Below are positions 49,186 to 61,886 of a stretch of DNA of 64,000 bases, in pieces. The number at the start of each line of letters is the position of its first letter. Position 1 is the stretch's first letter. The stretch is from Ctenosaura bakeri (taxonomy: Eukaryota > Chordata > Lepidosauria > Squamata > Iguanidae). The translations under genes and the position numbers were made by a program. The notes under the pieces were generated by a model. The model made no database searches, was not told the origin of the DNA, and worked only from the letters and a program-made list of their open reading frames with translations. The DNA is taken from positions 61,714 through 125,713 of the forward strand of contig CAOLHI010004272.1 in NCBI GenBank assembly GCA_948474755.1, given 5' to 3'.

Positions 49186-49916
49186 GGCATCCACATTCAC
49201 TAGGGTTAGGGCTGCAGGATGGTGGAAAAACTACAAATATCAAGATGTGTGTATAGTTTATGGGAAGGAGGCCAAGGCATTGTGGGGAGAATGATCACCC
49301 AGGGTCTAAAGCAGCCCATGAGTCAGCATGGTGGCCCTATATTTCCTCCCTCTCACCCATTTCCTTCCCTGGGTGTGTGTGGGGCATTGGAAGAGGGTTT
49401 GTGGTGTTGAGAAAATACGCTATGATCTATCCTGTTTTTTTAAAAGACCTCACCTTGGCACAAATATTTTTTTAGAAAAGGTGATGATGATCATAGAGGG
49501 GAAGCCATGTAGCCTTCTGAGATCCTGCTCAGGAGGGATCTCCTGAGCTCCCAATCTGTGATGATTGCCCACTTGTTTTGTATAGAGTGGTACTACTTTT
49601 CAGCAACCCGGACACTTTGGCTTGAATAGTATGCATCTATGGTATACATCTATGGAAAAAAACACCCCCTGCATAAAACTGGCAATTCTCCCTGTCTACA
49701 TAGCCACTGCATATTCTCAATGGAACTTCCTTCTTGTCCACATTCCAGCCCCCAGCATTATCTGAAACTCTGCTCTGGAGGGCTTCCTAGCCCTCTGGAA
49801 CAAATATAGAGGATCAGCAGAGGTTGCATACAGAACGGGAATCTTTACCCTTTTGGTTTCATTGATAGAGCTGCTTCTGGAACATAGCCTGTGCTTCTGT
49901 TAACACATCTTAATGT

Positions 49917-49962
49917 TGGTCTCCAGGGTCAAAGTCCAATGCTTAAACCACTACACCTTAGT
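49917..49962 (-). repeat. tRNA-SINE head fragment
   Basis: GGTCTCCAGGGTCAAAGTCC with CTTAAACCACTACACC is the complement of the SINE B-box and head. Confidence 0.6.
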
Positions 49963-50586
49963 CATTCCTATTTTATTTTATTTTTTCAATGGAACTAAAG
50001 TGTGACTCAAGTCTGGATTGAACTGATCTTTACAAACAGCATTCACATCTTAACTTCACAGTATTATCTGCAGTCACGGTGTAGTCTGCTCTGTTAAATA
50101 AGGTGTCCCATTAAACATTTCCCCCACCACCCCCAGTGATGCCTACACATTTTCTCTTAACAGACTTTGCAATAATTTTCCAATGTCTAGTTCTAGCTCC
50201 AAAGAACAGAAACCTAAAGAATGTAACTCATCATTCCTTTATGACCAGTCAACATAACCCTGAGTTGCAAACATGGCAGTACTTGCCGAAGCACCATGAG
50301 TCACAGGAAGGGTGGAATGACAGAACAGCCACTGGAGGAGTTTTGGTATTTTTTGGATGTTTATTCATCTTTTGAAAAATTACTCTGGAATAGAGGGACT
50401 TGGCTTCACTCCACCTGTGACATGCATGTTAATTATGCATGCAAAGAGAAATTGAGACATTATCATTGTCACAACAACAGTAAATTGTGCTGAAATGTGA
50501 ACTATTATCATTGAGAAAAGGCATAAATCTCCTCTTTCTTTAGCACAACTATATTACTATCAAGTTTTTCATTTTTCAGAAACTGT

Positions 50587-51007
50587 GGCCCTTCCCGCAC
50601 CTTACCTTTTTCCAGCCCCGGGGTGCAGGGATCACGTGAGCAGCCTCCAGTGAGAGGCTCTCACGTCCCTGCTGCTTCAGTTTCGCACAAGCTGCCTGCT
50701 TGCACGAGAGCTCTGCCTCTTCCTTTCGCAGTGCAGCCTGGGAGTTTCCCAGGCTGCGCTGGGGCAGGAAGTGCAACCGGCGCAGCTCCAGAGGTTCCGC
50801 ATGCCAGGTAAGTGCACGCGGCACCCAGGAGCAATGCGCGATTGCGCACCATTTTCGGCTTCCAGCCAAAAGTGAAAAGGTGTGCAATCAGCGCCTGCCA
50901 GCCCCTGGAGCATCACGTGATTATGAGTACATTGTGCAAATCGCTCCTTACAATCGCGCAATGCTTCAGGTGCCCTTTCACATGGCAAATCCCATGCGGA
51001 AAGGGCC
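50587..51007. mobile_element. GC-rich GGCC-ended non-autonomous DNA transposon, copy 2
   Basis: Left end GGCCCTTCCCGCACC; right end ATGCGGAAAGGGCC; TGT flanks both sides. Like copy 1 at 27.48 kb it has a central palindrome (GCAGCCTGGGAGTTTCCCAG). The 155-codon frame across it is chance in GC-rich DNA. Confidence 0.7.
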
Positions 51008-51534
51008 TGTGTCTTCACTTGACTTTAGAGGGGGAAAAAATTCTGAAGCAGCAGACATTGATGTGGAACATTTAACCCTTTCAAGACGAAACACAGCTGT
51101 AAAATCACCCTATCATTTGCCAGTTAAATTGTTGTCTGTGACAACATGTCATGTTTACTTGATCTGAAGAAAGATGTGCATGTTCAGAAACTAAGGAATC
51201 ACACACACTTCATGCAGCTACAGAAACTTTGTGAAAGCATTCCAAAGTACACCATTCTCACAATTGCACATGCCCCTAACTTCATCAACTGATGCTACAG
51301 CTGTCTCCTATCAAAAACAGTGCTCGGTGGGGCAAGCAGGTGGTCTGAAGATGGAAGATTATGGATGAGTAATTCCAGGAAACAGACCATATCCTGTAAC
51401 AGCAGATATAGCACTAACCTCTACCAAGCTTCTTAATGTATTTCAATGCAACTGTCAAGGGAGGGAAATGGTAAGGACAGGCCACATAGCTGAAGAGAAC
51501 ATGGACTACACTGTACAGCCAGGATAGAAATCAA

Positions 51535-51650
51535 GTGGTCCTCCAGATGTTGCTGGCTGGCAACTTGCAACAGTCCTAGCTAGCTTAGCCAAAAATGAGG
51601 AATGCTGGAAGCTGCTATTCAGCAACACCTGGAAGGCCACCTGTAGTGTA
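51535..51650. mobile_element. Palindromic short MITE
   Basis: GTGGTCCTCCAGATGTTGCT and AGCAACACCTGGAAGGCCAC are clear inverted ends; the inner arms also pair. Best-preserved copy of this family in the window. Confidence 0.7.
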
Positions 51651-52488
51651 CAACACCATGAGCACATTTCTTCTCAAACTGATCTGACTGATGAGATCTA
51701 ATACAAGTCAACAAAATGAAATATAAAAATATACATTCTAGGATGTCAAACAGCATGAAATATACAATAATGCATCCCAGCATGTATTTTAATAAAAAAT
51801 TGTTCAGTAGTATAGTGCTGATTTAGCAGAAGATGGTATACTGCTGTTATGCCTTTGTCAGGTGTTCCATCAAACTACACACCTGGAATTACAAGAATGC
51901 TACAATTATTAATAACAGAAATTCATTTTATCAATGTACACGATAGCTGTGTTTGCATGTGCAAAAGCTCAGCACCAGATCACATTAGAATGGTAGCTAT
52001 CTTTGAAATCTCATTTTGGAAACTGTGAAATTTATACTTTTACTAGGCTAACCAAAATGGCACAAAAAACTGTGCAAGTTTTGAAGACCTCCGGGTTTCT
52101 TCTTCTGGCAAAATGTTGTAGCAAACGGGCAGGGAGCTGGAGATAACTTGATCATAATCTGCCTGTTGACTTAAGCAGTAATTTAGGAAGTATTCCCTCA
52201 TAATTTCTAGATTTTCAATGTGTTCAATACATTGCATGTATGAGTTAACTACAAAAGTCTGAGTTTCTTCTGCAGTTTGACATCAAACCACATTACTCTT
52301 ATTACTCTTGTACTACTTGTTTCCAATGAAGCCATCACATCTCAAGCCACAATATAAGGATGCTCAACAGTGCACCTTTTCCAGATTGCTATGTCATTCC
52401 CAAAGAAAAATTTCCTGTTTCAAGCATTCACCTATTTTTTTTCCTTTTTGTATAGGTAAAGCCTATAGCAGATAACTATTAAATGCAC

Positions 52489-52641
52489 TATTTGCTGGCA
52501 TATAAGACTCACTTTTCCCCCCAAGAAATACTGTTTGAAAATGGGGTGCGTCTTATACACTTATATGCTGGCAAATAGTAGTTGCCAGGGTATAAATGGG
52601 ACGAGTCTTATACACTGGTGCATCTTATATGCTGGCAAATA
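52489..52641. mobile_element. MITE with 19-bp inverted ends
   Basis: TATTTGCTGGCATATAAGA at the left and TCTTATATGCTGGCAAATA at the right are inverted with 3 mismatches. An internal extra copy of TTATATGCTGGCAAATA sits at about 52,561-52,578. Confidence 0.7.
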
Positions 52642-55600
52642 TGGGTATATTCAAAAAGCCAATTATTATTAGTTACATGCAAATCTTGTGGTAGTAAATT
52701 CATAACATATACTTAAAACTGTGGGATTTACTACTACTAGATATAGCAATAGCTGCCAATTTGGGGACAAGTTTAAAGGTGATTGAACAAATTCATGATA
52801 GATGGAGTTACTAATTGCTGTTTGGCATGATGGATATATATCCCCTCCAGTGCCTGAGAAAATATGCCTTTATATATCAGTTGCTGAGGAACATGGGACA
52901 GAGAGTGTTACTACTCTCATGTTCTATTGGCAGGCTTCCCATAGCCAACTGGTTGGCCATTGTTTTGAATGGAATGCTATACTAACAATCTAAACCTTTG
53001 GTCTAATCCTGCAGAGTTCTTATATATAGTTGATAAAACATGAAGCTTCTAGGCTCCGCAGAAATATAAATATAGTAGAATGACTGCAAGCTTAGGAGCA
53101 GAAATGAAGTCAGGAAAACTTCATTTTCTCCTGAAGGGCAGCTATCTTCTTGAGGGACAATGGCCTGAAGGAAGGTGCCCCCCTCATCATTTTATTGTAC
53201 TGGCTGCTGTCCACATGTCAAACTCATAGCATCTCCTTCCTGAATCCCTCCCAGTTGCCATGGGACTTCCTGTTGCCTGAAGGAGCTGACCTGCCTGAAA
53301 GCCTTTTTAGGGCACTATCCTGAACCTTTGTCCTGACTTAGCATTTCACTGAACTCACAGACTGTCTCCATGAATGACGGTTTGCAAGCCATGCACATGA
53401 CTTTTAGTACACTTTTTCTCCTTTCGTGTATATTTGTGTGTCTGGGCACATATATGTAGTGCACATGTATATCATTCCGACTCACTTAACACACCCCTGA
53501 CCTCATTCACTTTAGAGCAGTGGCTCCCAAATTTGGATCTCAATATTTTTGGACTTTGTATCCCAGAAATCTTAGCCAACTTATTGAATGGTCAAATATC
53601 CTAGGTCTTGTACTCCAATAACATATTGAGAACCTAGGTTTTGGAATCACTGACTTAATGAGTTCTACAGATACGAGTTGTCTTACACTAATCTTCTCAA
53701 TGCCCCCTTTTCCCACCATGAGGGGCTGAAGACTGCTGCTCAAAATTTCTGTCCATTGACTCTTTTTGATCTAGTCCATAGGAGACACAGGCTCTCTGAC
53801 CTTTATGACTACCCAGCAAAGGAGAAGAAATTCAAGTGATTCCTCTTGTCCTTGAAAAACCAAAACACAGATTTACAAAACTTCAAACAAACTTCTGCCC
53901 TCCATACCATTTTTTTTTTCTGCTAACATAACTCTCACATTCTATATTAGCCACTTGTGGTTTGGGAGGTGGTGCATTTCAAATCTTTTAAAACTTTTTA
54001 GAATTAGCCAGACAAGCAGCATTTTACAAATTTAACTGCAGGCACACAAAAAATCAAGATCAATTGGGAAAGTCAAATATGTGGCATCATTCCCCCTCCA
54101 CAATGTACTATGTGAGACATGGATGGAACTTGAGAGGAAAAGCAGATGGGCTAATGACACCATAACCTTGTACTGCTCCACCTTCACTCCAGCTAAGGTC
54201 TTTCTTGGCTTTGAACAGTTTGTTAACAGTACATAGGTTTTTCCAATGTTTTCAAAGAAACAGATTAAGAATCCAATCTTACACCTTTTACATCAGAAAG
54301 AAGTAAACAGGATTTATTTCCAAGTGTATATAATGATTGCAACCTCAGTCAAGAACATATGAGTATTCCTGTACTCTGTAGGAAATGCAAAAGTTGCAAA
54401 CTTGCTCTCTTGCAAGCATTAAGCAGTACTTTCATATACTTTAGGTATAATTATTATGAACTAGAAGATATAGTACTTCTAAATTATGCACTTTTCTGAC
54501 ATAAAACATCATTTTGCCCCTTGAAATATGACACTTCTCACATGTTTCATAATTACTCTGAGGTGAAATTGCAGAAGTGACTCACTGCTTTCCAGTTTAA
54601 CAGCCCAATATTTTATCAAAAAGAAAGAAGCTCTGATGTGTTCAATGGGCCTTTGTCTAAGGTGATTGGAGTATAGGACTGTGCCCTTAAATGTCACAAT
54701 TTTGTCAAGTAAAGATATCTCAATGACTGAAGTTTCTATCATTCCTGCCAGTATGGCCAGTGTTCAAGGCCAAACACATCTACAGATTTAAGATTACAAA
54801 AGGTTACAAAAGATGAAATCATTGTTGTAATTTTCATCATCTATAGAAGAGAATGTCTTTTGGTCTACAGCTGCAAGATCATGAAACCTGAAATGTAGTG
54901 TCTGAAACAAGGCACCCTCTCAGTGTGTACTTGTGCACTTACTTTGTTTTAAATGAATTAATTAATGTTAGTTCAAATATGTCCATAATGTGCACTATCA
55001 TCTTCAATCACCAGGTGGCAAACATCTTTAATAATTTCTAATGCATACACAGCAAGCTGCTGGTAGGCCTGCAGAGGGCTTTTGGGTAGAGTTTCTGGAA
55101 GACTCCTAAAGTCTTTAGAGTTAAAAAGCAATGAAGAAGAGAGTGAGCACAAATGGTCAAGGAAGAAGAGAAACAGCAAAGTGAAAAAAAAGTGTCAAAC
55201 TGAGACGAGAACTAGAACATTTCTAATCCTTGCAAAACTGGATACTTCTGCTAGTGATAGTAAGAACTTTAAGAAATGGCACATTAAGAAATAACTACTC
55301 CAGAGCTGAGTAATAATAAGGGACAGCAAAACCTATGAAATATTTATCTTAATTTAATTTGGCTGGAAAGAACTATGCAGTGATGGAGGAAAGAAAAAAC
55401 ACACGTAAGTCTACTAAAAATGCAGTCCAACAATCTGAAAGCATTTATAGGGGGTTTGCATATTTAAAAAAATGATATCCTCCTTTTCATAGGAACTGTT
55501 TCTACCTGGCTTCAGGTAGGTTTCCAAGCTGTGTTTTAGAGGATGAGAGTGTCAGCCACAGAACAATTTGCTGGCAGACTGAAATTGGATTCAGTTTTAT

Positions 55601-57175
55601 GTTCCCAGATAGGCTGATGTTGCTAGAGACTCCCTTTATGCACTTTAGTGAAGGCTGCAGACCTAGAGCTTGAGTTTCACATAAATTGCTTCCTTTGTGT
55701 AAAGACTGAGATGTGATATGTACCTCCTCTGTGGCCCCTCTTCTCTGCAGCCTCACCTTTTTGAAAAGAAGAACACTCCAACTAAGAAGAGACAAAATCC
55801 ATAAATAATAAAAGAAGGCATGCAGAATTATTACTTTCAATGGCAGTTCTTAGAAACTGTTCTCCTTTAAACTTCAAAAGCTAACAAGGAAAGGAAGTTG
55901 CCACAGGTGAAACAATTCCTAGAATATATATAACTGTGGCCTATTAAAAAATGTTATTTTTGCTAAATTGAATATAATTAAGACAGAAGCTTTTAAAGGA
56001 AGAAATGACATACCTAATACTTCTTTTAAAAAAAGAAGAACGTCTGATAATAATGATGATGAAAGCAAAACCACTTATACTGTTTGGCCACCTAAGAGCT
56101 TCTGAAGATGAGCTCAAGGGAACACAATGTCACAATTTTCTGAGAAACAGCTGAAATATTCAGAGTTATCTATAGCACTGTCCGTTTCTTTGTTCCATTT
56201 CTTTGCTGGTGTCTTTATCCTTGGAAAAGTAGTATCCTTACGGAATGGAGATTTAAAGGAAGAAATGAGTTGGCTTCAGAAGCAATGAGAAAAGCTTTGA
56301 CAAGTAGAAGAGTCTGAGGTAACAGATGAAGCAACTGACAGAAGACAGGAGTGACAAAAGACAGGTTCTAACCTCTAACTTTCTTTGTAACACAAAGTTG
56401 TATAAAGGGCTGTCCTTTAAATCAAAAAGTACTTCCACTGCTTGAAACACATTGACACTTTTATAATATTAGGCTGAACTAGGACATGTACATAGTGAGA
56501 ATATATGAAAGTATACCTGCTCATGCTTAGAATGCACTTATCTTACCACTAAAAGATTAGAGAGAAGAGCTTCCATATCCAAAGGCTTCGTTTCCAAGTG
56601 ACCATGAGTCCAATAATCTCTTTTCCCTAGAAATTAATCTCTGAGTACTCCCATTATTATATCACCAATGGCTGAAGTATTGTTTATTCATTCTCAAAGG
56701 ACATGCTTTTAAAGTTAGCATATGAACACAACTTAGAAAAAGGAACTAGCTGATATGAGATTTCATTCACCTGTCCTCATGCCCACATGACCAAACTGAG
56801 AATATCTTAACACATGGAAGTCAGGGACCAGGCCTGTCATTATAATCTCTGTGGCATCATGTCGAATACATCCTGGAATGTTGTATTTTTTTTCATATTT
56901 AAGTTGTAATAGTTTGGGCACATGGGAGAAGATGATCTGTGGGGAGGATGATCAGATTGTATATGTTTGGAAATTCTCATTTACTGGTTTGAAGCTAGAT
57001 AAGTAGATAAGCAAACATTAAATTCTAATCTGTCTACTCTTACTGATTCATAATGTGATTTTGGGCAAATCCTGTAAGTTATCAGAGGGAAAAATGTAAA
57101 TCAGTTTAAGCTCACAGATCTTGATGACCTTTCTGAGCAGACCCTACAAGTGAAAATGAATAGTTTGAACTATTA

Positions 57176-57384
57176 GGCTATTTCTGCACTACACTGTTAT
57201 AGTGCTATTATTCCACTTTCAACATCCTGTGGAATTCTGGGGTTTGTAGTTTGTAGTTTACTGAGGCCAAAGAGCTCTCTGGCTGAGAATTCTAAATGCC
57301 CCTCCCTAAACTGCAAAGCCCACGATTCCATAGGATGTTGAAAGTGGAATAATAGCACTATAACAGTGTAGTGTGGAAATGGCC
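57176..57384. mobile_element. Palindromic MITE, 209 bp, TTA target duplication
   Basis: GGCTATTTCTGCACTACACTG and CAGTGTAGTGTGGAAATGGCC are inverted ends; TTA is present at 57,173-57,175 and 57,385-57,387. Same family as 37,081 and 46,490. Confidence 0.8.
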
Positions 57385-58739
57385 TTAGTTTCACCCCTTG
57401 TGAAGATATGCAAACAGCCCAATGATGGGTGTCTTCTGAGACCATTTCACCTTGAACACAGGGCCCAAGGTGGTCATGTGGATCTCCTGCCCTGAAATCC
57501 AGGCTTGTGGATAAAACCCAACACAGTCATGAAACACTACTATGATTTCACAATTTTTACTATTGCTTTTGACAGAATTGATCCCAGTTTTCAGCTACAC
57601 CTACAAGAAATGTATTCAGTCAGAAAATAAACTGTTGTGATGTCTCACATCAGGACATATTTAATGTTTTCAATAAAATATGGTAGTATTCCAGAGACAG
57701 GATACAGAAATGTTAAAACTGGAAATTCTTATACAAATGTACTAAGTATTGGAGATGCCTGTGCCTATTTCATCATCCTACATGTTGTTTGCCAGCTCAG
57801 GTTTCTGTGAGCTCATTCTTCCATTTAGAAAATGAGTAGATATAATTTTTATTCTAAGATCTGGTTTGCAAGCCAAACAACATAGTTCTCACACATCAGC
57901 AGTAAAAAACTAAAACAAAACATTCAAAACATACACTATCAACAAAGATAAAGACTGTACCACATCACCTAAAATGTTACAGCCAATGTAGAGGTTAAAT
58001 ATTAGGTGCCCAAACAAATACTCTTGCATTCAATTTAAAGTAAACGCATTATAGTTATTATTTAGGATGCTAAAACTCTTCCATAATGATAGTTTAGATG
58101 ATATGCCTCTCTAGCTCTGAGGCCTGTTTAATTCTCTTTATTCTTTGACTCATAACATTAAATAAATTGGACTGAAGGGCTGTTTATGCAACAGAGAATC
58201 AACTGAAGATTGCTTTGTTCTTTTCAATGCCTTTTCTTGCCCAATCTGTATTTTAAGCTCACATTCATTTAAGTCTAAACACAGAAAAGGAAGTGAGGGA
58301 AACAGGTAGCAAATAGAGGGTATCAAAATGTTGTTAAAAACATAGGTACTCATTCTGCATCAAGTCAGCATTGTTATCTCTGATCACAAAATCTACTAGA
58401 AAACAGAAATAATTGGCAAGGTTGTGGAGTAGAGGAGTCTGGGAATAACAGCATGGACTGGCATGTTCTTCTGTGTACTCACACAAGTATCTTGCTTTTT
58501 TTAAAATCTGAATTAGATAACACTGCTTGATACAGCTGAGTTTACGATAAATGCTCTGCAGTTCTGAGAAAAGTAAGTTCGTTACACTAGTGATAAAATT
58601 ACAATGAACAGAATTTTCCAGTTTACTACCCCAAAGAGAAGTCCAGCTTTCAGTATTAGAAAAGTGATATGTAGTTTAGCAGACAAAGCAGTTTTTCTGA
58701 AGACTAAGTCCTACTGAATGAAACTCTCCTCAGAGGGTT

Positions 58740-58800
58740 TTGTTACATGTATACCCTGTCCTTCTTCCATCATGGGTCTCAAGGCAGCATATAGATGATT
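58740..58800 (-). repeat. L2-like LINE 3' fragment
   Basis: The complement of GTATACCCTGTCCTTCTTCC and TCAAGGCAGCATATAG resembles the GCCGCCTTGAGTCCC...GGGTATA module at the end of reptile L2-type LINEs. Confidence 0.45.
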
Positions 58801-59953
58801 CCTAGACATTCAAGGCAATGAGCAGACTTAGAGTTCAGCCAAGTTCTGCAGCACAGGCCTTCAGATCACGCTGACTTTATATGTGTGAACTGCATGCAGG
58901 CTAAAAAATCCCCAATTCAAATCTACTTGAGCCACAAACCCACTATATCTGAGTGCAGAGCTAAATGAATGGCCTATGATAAAGAAGCAACATCTTTATT
59001 TGGGACATGGCTTATTTAGATCTAAGTGGGAAAAAGGCTTTAAAAATTATTTAATTCATTTTCAAGATACATATGCTGGATAAATTGAACTAGGTGGTGA
59101 TAAAACGGCCCACAATAAATGTTCCTGAGATAGAGATGAAAACCCTTTTTGTTTTGGAAGATCAGTGACAGAATGTTCCGTCTTAAATAATGTCCTGGTT
59201 AATTTTTTTTTTAAATCTTTCCACCCAGTCCTTTTCTTCTCTACTTTTCCTCTATTTTCCCACATTTTGCACGTCATGTTCCTCCCTTTTGAAGAGTGCC
59301 AGGCTTGGCTGGCAAGGAACTCAAGAAAGAATAAATTCTATCACCCGCTGCCAAAGGTGGGTGGGATGGGGGAACGGAAGGAAAGGCAGGGACAATCCTT
59401 CAGGTGAAAGAAACCCTTCTGCAAAGCCAAGACAAAGACTTTCATCCTCCTGCTTCTTCCTCCTCCCCACCTCTCAAAGCACCCACGGGCCTGCCTGCCA
59501 GCCCCCAGTCCATTTATTTTGGAACATTCCTGCCGTTTTTTATGAGAAACATCACGCGCAATAACGGCAATTTAGGGCCAGACCTCTCTCCTTTAACACT
59601 CCTTTTTTTCTCTCCGGGGTAACTACCTTCTCGCATTAGGCTTCCTGTTCTTTATATTGGAAAGGCGGAAACGTTAAGTGAAACTTGAGTCAACACCTCA
59701 CCTCCTACGCGCCTTTTTCTTTTTCTTTAAAAAAATGGAGTAGGTTTTAAAAAAGGGGGGAACGAGCCAGGGGGAAACGTGTGCTGCCGCCGCCCACGTT
59801 GCACTATTATCATAAAAAAACCCCGCTCCAAAAACAAAGCCTTCCCCTCAGCACCGTTCACCGAAGGCGAGCCGCGGCAAGGTGAGGGCTGCTTCAGGCA
59901 AAAAACGAAAATTAAAACCCGCGCCACTCGGTTCGTGCAATTCAAAGGGCCCC

Positions 59954-59978
59954 AGGAGGAGGAGGAGGAGGAGGAGGC
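59954..59978. repeat. GGA triplet run in CpG island
   Basis: About seven AGG/GGA units; a complementary CTC run (60,607-60,630) lies 650 bp away in the same island. Confidence 0.85.
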
Positions 59979-60255
59979 GTCCTCCGGGTCCAGAGGCGCG
60001 TGGCTCCCCGACGGGTCCCCGCCCGGGAAAGCGGCGAGGGGGCGGCGGGAGAAAACGAACGAGCCACCCGCGCCCTCACGCCGGCCGAAGTACCGCCGCG
60101 GCCGCCCGCGTTTGCCCAGAAACACAAAAGCACAAAGCCCGCGGCGCCGGGCTGGTGCGCGCTCTCCCTCATGCTCCCGTCAGCCATGTGGCCCCCAGAG
60201 ATGCTGAAGGAGAGGCCTTTTCTCGTCCACTGGCCCCCTCAACGCCCACACCTAC

Positions 60256-60530
60256 CTGTTAATCGGTCCGTTCTCCTCCCTTCCTTCTTCTTCTCCTTTT
60301 TCTTCCTCCCCTCAGGGTCTCCACGAGAAAAAGAAAAAAACACCCCAGTCCACGGTGTCGGCTGCGCCGCGCTTTCCGCTTTTGCCGCGCGTGTCCTTTT
60401 GTTCGAAGCGGCGAGTTTCTCTCAAGACTATAATCGCCGAGCTCGGCGGAGGGGGCGGTTTTTCTTTCTGAAGAAAGGGGGAATATGTAGGTAAATAAGA
60501 CCTAAACTGGTTTCCCTGCCTCTGGCATTT
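60256..60530 (-). other. SLC38A1: Probable non-coding exon 1 of SLC38A1 (5' UTR)
   Basis: The minus strand reads AACAG|gtaggtgtgg, a near-consensus donor whose last exon base is 60,256, inside the CpG island. The next exon, with its acceptor at 44,664, begins with 5' UTR sequence and an in-frame stop before the ATG, so at least one upstream non-coding exon is required. The 5' boundary is not visible and the right coordinate is only a guess. Another donor-like site (AGgtgagg) exists near 59,698. Confidence 0.45.
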
Positions 60531-61180
60531 AAGGCGGCGTGGCGGAACGCGAAGGACGGTATGGACGGAAGATGCCGTTCACCTTCACCAGGCGGCAGAG
60601 GCGGCGGCTCCTCCTCCTCCTCCTCCTCTGGGGGAATCAATGGAGGTCCGTGGGGCTGGGCGGCTGAAGATGGCAACGATGGCCAAGTGTTCCCAGTTCC
60701 CCTCTTCGACGTGGTTTGAGGCTCGCCTCACACACCCTGGCCGGTCGTCCTTGGCACAAACGAGGAGCCCGTGGTGACGCCGGGCTTATGGGTTTTGATT
60801 TTTTTAAAAAAGGGCTGGAGAGACCCTTCTTTCTCCTCCTTCCTCTTCCTCCCTCACAGGTGGTGGTGGTGCTGCTGCTGCTGTTGGCGGGCGCTGGCTC
60901 GAGAGAGAGCGAAAGGCATCTGCCCCCGGCAGGAAATGTGGAGCACTAGGTGGCTGTGCTGCGGGTCTGCCGACCCCCTACGCGTTCTATCTCATTGAAA
61001 AGACCGTCTACGCGGATACTAATCGCGTAGTTGAGCTTCTACGCCGGATTTGAACCATCCCTGCTGTGGCCGCTGCTTTGGATGGGGTGGGAGGAAGCAG
61101 CGGAGAGGTCCCTTAGTCTCCTTTTTTCTGGAAGGTCGTGGAAGAGGAGGAGAAGAATTACCAGCAGGTTTGTGTGGCCC

Positions 61181-61415
61181 AAATACCCTAAAAGGCATCA
61201 GGTCCCCTCTGATCTTGGAAACTAAGTAGGATCGGCTCTGGTTAGCACTTGGATGGGAGGCCACCAGTGAATACCTGGTGGTGTGGGCAATATTTCAGTG
61301 GAAAGAACTGGCAAAACCATCTCTGAATGTTTCCTGCCTACGAAACCCTAAGAAAGTCATGGGATTGCTAGAAATCTGGAGGCAACTTCAAGGTGTGCGC
61401 ACACACACATACCAC
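61181..61415 (+). repeat. 5S-rRNA-derived SINE, plus orientation
   Basis: The head carries CCTCTGATCTTGGAAACTAA, TAGGATCGG (5S A-box region), TGGTTAGCACTTGGATGGGA (5S C-box region) and GAATACCTGGTGGTGTGGGC. The body then has AACTGGCAAAACCATCTCTG, and it ends in a CA-rich tail. Same family as 31,752. Confidence 0.85.
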
Positions 61416-61769
61416 ATGCAAAAAACGGGTTAAATCGCCTTTAGTGCCAGGCATATTCTCAGGATTATTGCACCCTCATTAAGATGGCCGTGAGAATCTA
61501 GCTAGGTGGTACCTGTGTTGAATATAATGTGCTTTAAGCGCATTCCTCCATGTCAACCATTTATACCTCTGGGGCATCAACATTTCAGCTTTTTCCTTAA
61601 AAAAAAAAAAGGCCATAGCTTGAACTCTTTATTGGAAACCTTCCTTGTATATTGGGCAGCTCTCAGTACTGACTGTATGCTTGGAATCTGAAATGTCACG
61701 GAAGTCTAAATGAGGTGTCATCTCTGTATTTTGACACTAGTAGTAAAACAATCTGGGCTCAGATTATGG

Positions 61770-61886
61770 AAGGGGAAGGCAAAACAACCTCTGAACAAAT
61801 CTTGCCAAGAAAACCCCATGATAGGTTCACTTTAGAGTTGCTGTACATCAGAAATGACTTGAAGGCACACAACAAAAAACAACAGC
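61770..61886 (+). repeat. tRNA-SINE 3' half
   Basis: GAAGGCAAAACAACCTCTGA, CAAATCTTGCCAAGAAAACC, CATCAGAAATGACTTGAAGG and ACACAACAAAAAACAACA; the tRNA head is missing. Confidence 0.75.

Larger units (their letters stand above)
47216..50586 (-). other. Intron 1 stretch with minor repeats
   Basis: Contains a clustered ACACCTTGT/ACAAGGTGT motif region (47.47-47.80 kb, see findings), a short MITE-like piece at about 48,620-48,705, a palindromic MITE at about 48,790-48,925, a CR1 fragment (48,965-49,185) and a SINE fragment (49,917-49,962). The 145-codon frame at 47.38 kb has no recognisable domain. Confidence 0.5.
44665..60255 (-). other. SLC38A1 intron 1
   Basis: A 15.6-kb intron between the proposed exon 1 and exon 2, if 60,256 is the true donor. 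Holds a Tigger-like MITE (45.0 kb), a SPIN-like hAT (45.36-47.21 kb), CR1/L2 scraps (48.97 and 58.74 kb), a GC-rich MITE (50.6 kb) and small MITEs (51.5, 52.5 and 57.2 kb). The intervals 52.65-57.17 and 57.4-58.7 kb show almost nothing, only a palindromic-MITE scrap near 53.55 kb. Confidence 0.6.
59740..61050. promoter_or_regulatory. SLC38A1: CpG island, probable SLC38A1 promoter
   Basis: This is the only long GC- and CpG-rich stretch of the window outside a transposon. It contains GC-box-like runs (for example near 60,035 and 60,448), GGA/CTC triplet runs and no TATA box at a sensible distance. It lies upstream, in the minus direction, of the first coding exon of SLC38A1 and contains a good minus-strand splice donor at 60,256. 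A YY1-like double motif (AAGATGGCAACGATGGCC) lies on the plus strand at about 60,665-60,682. Open frames on both strands here are most simply explained by low stop-codon density in GC-rich DNA. The promoter role is inferred from position and composition. Confidence 0.75.

Noticed and set aside
55502..55840. 112-codon minus-strand frame as an alternative first coding exon of SLC38A1
   Set aside because: No similarity to SNAT1, no clear donor in a matching phase, and exon 2 has an in-frame stop before its ATG.
59779..60494. Long open frames on both strands of the CpG island
   Set aside because: Overlapping frames in several registers, Arg/Pro/Gly-rich and without domains, are expected in GC-rich DNA. 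No splice-consistent coding exon of a known gene is seen.
61190..61290. 5S rRNA gene
   Set aside because: Only the internal part of 5S is present, with mutations and a SINE body attached; a second copy in opposite orientation shows the same fusion.
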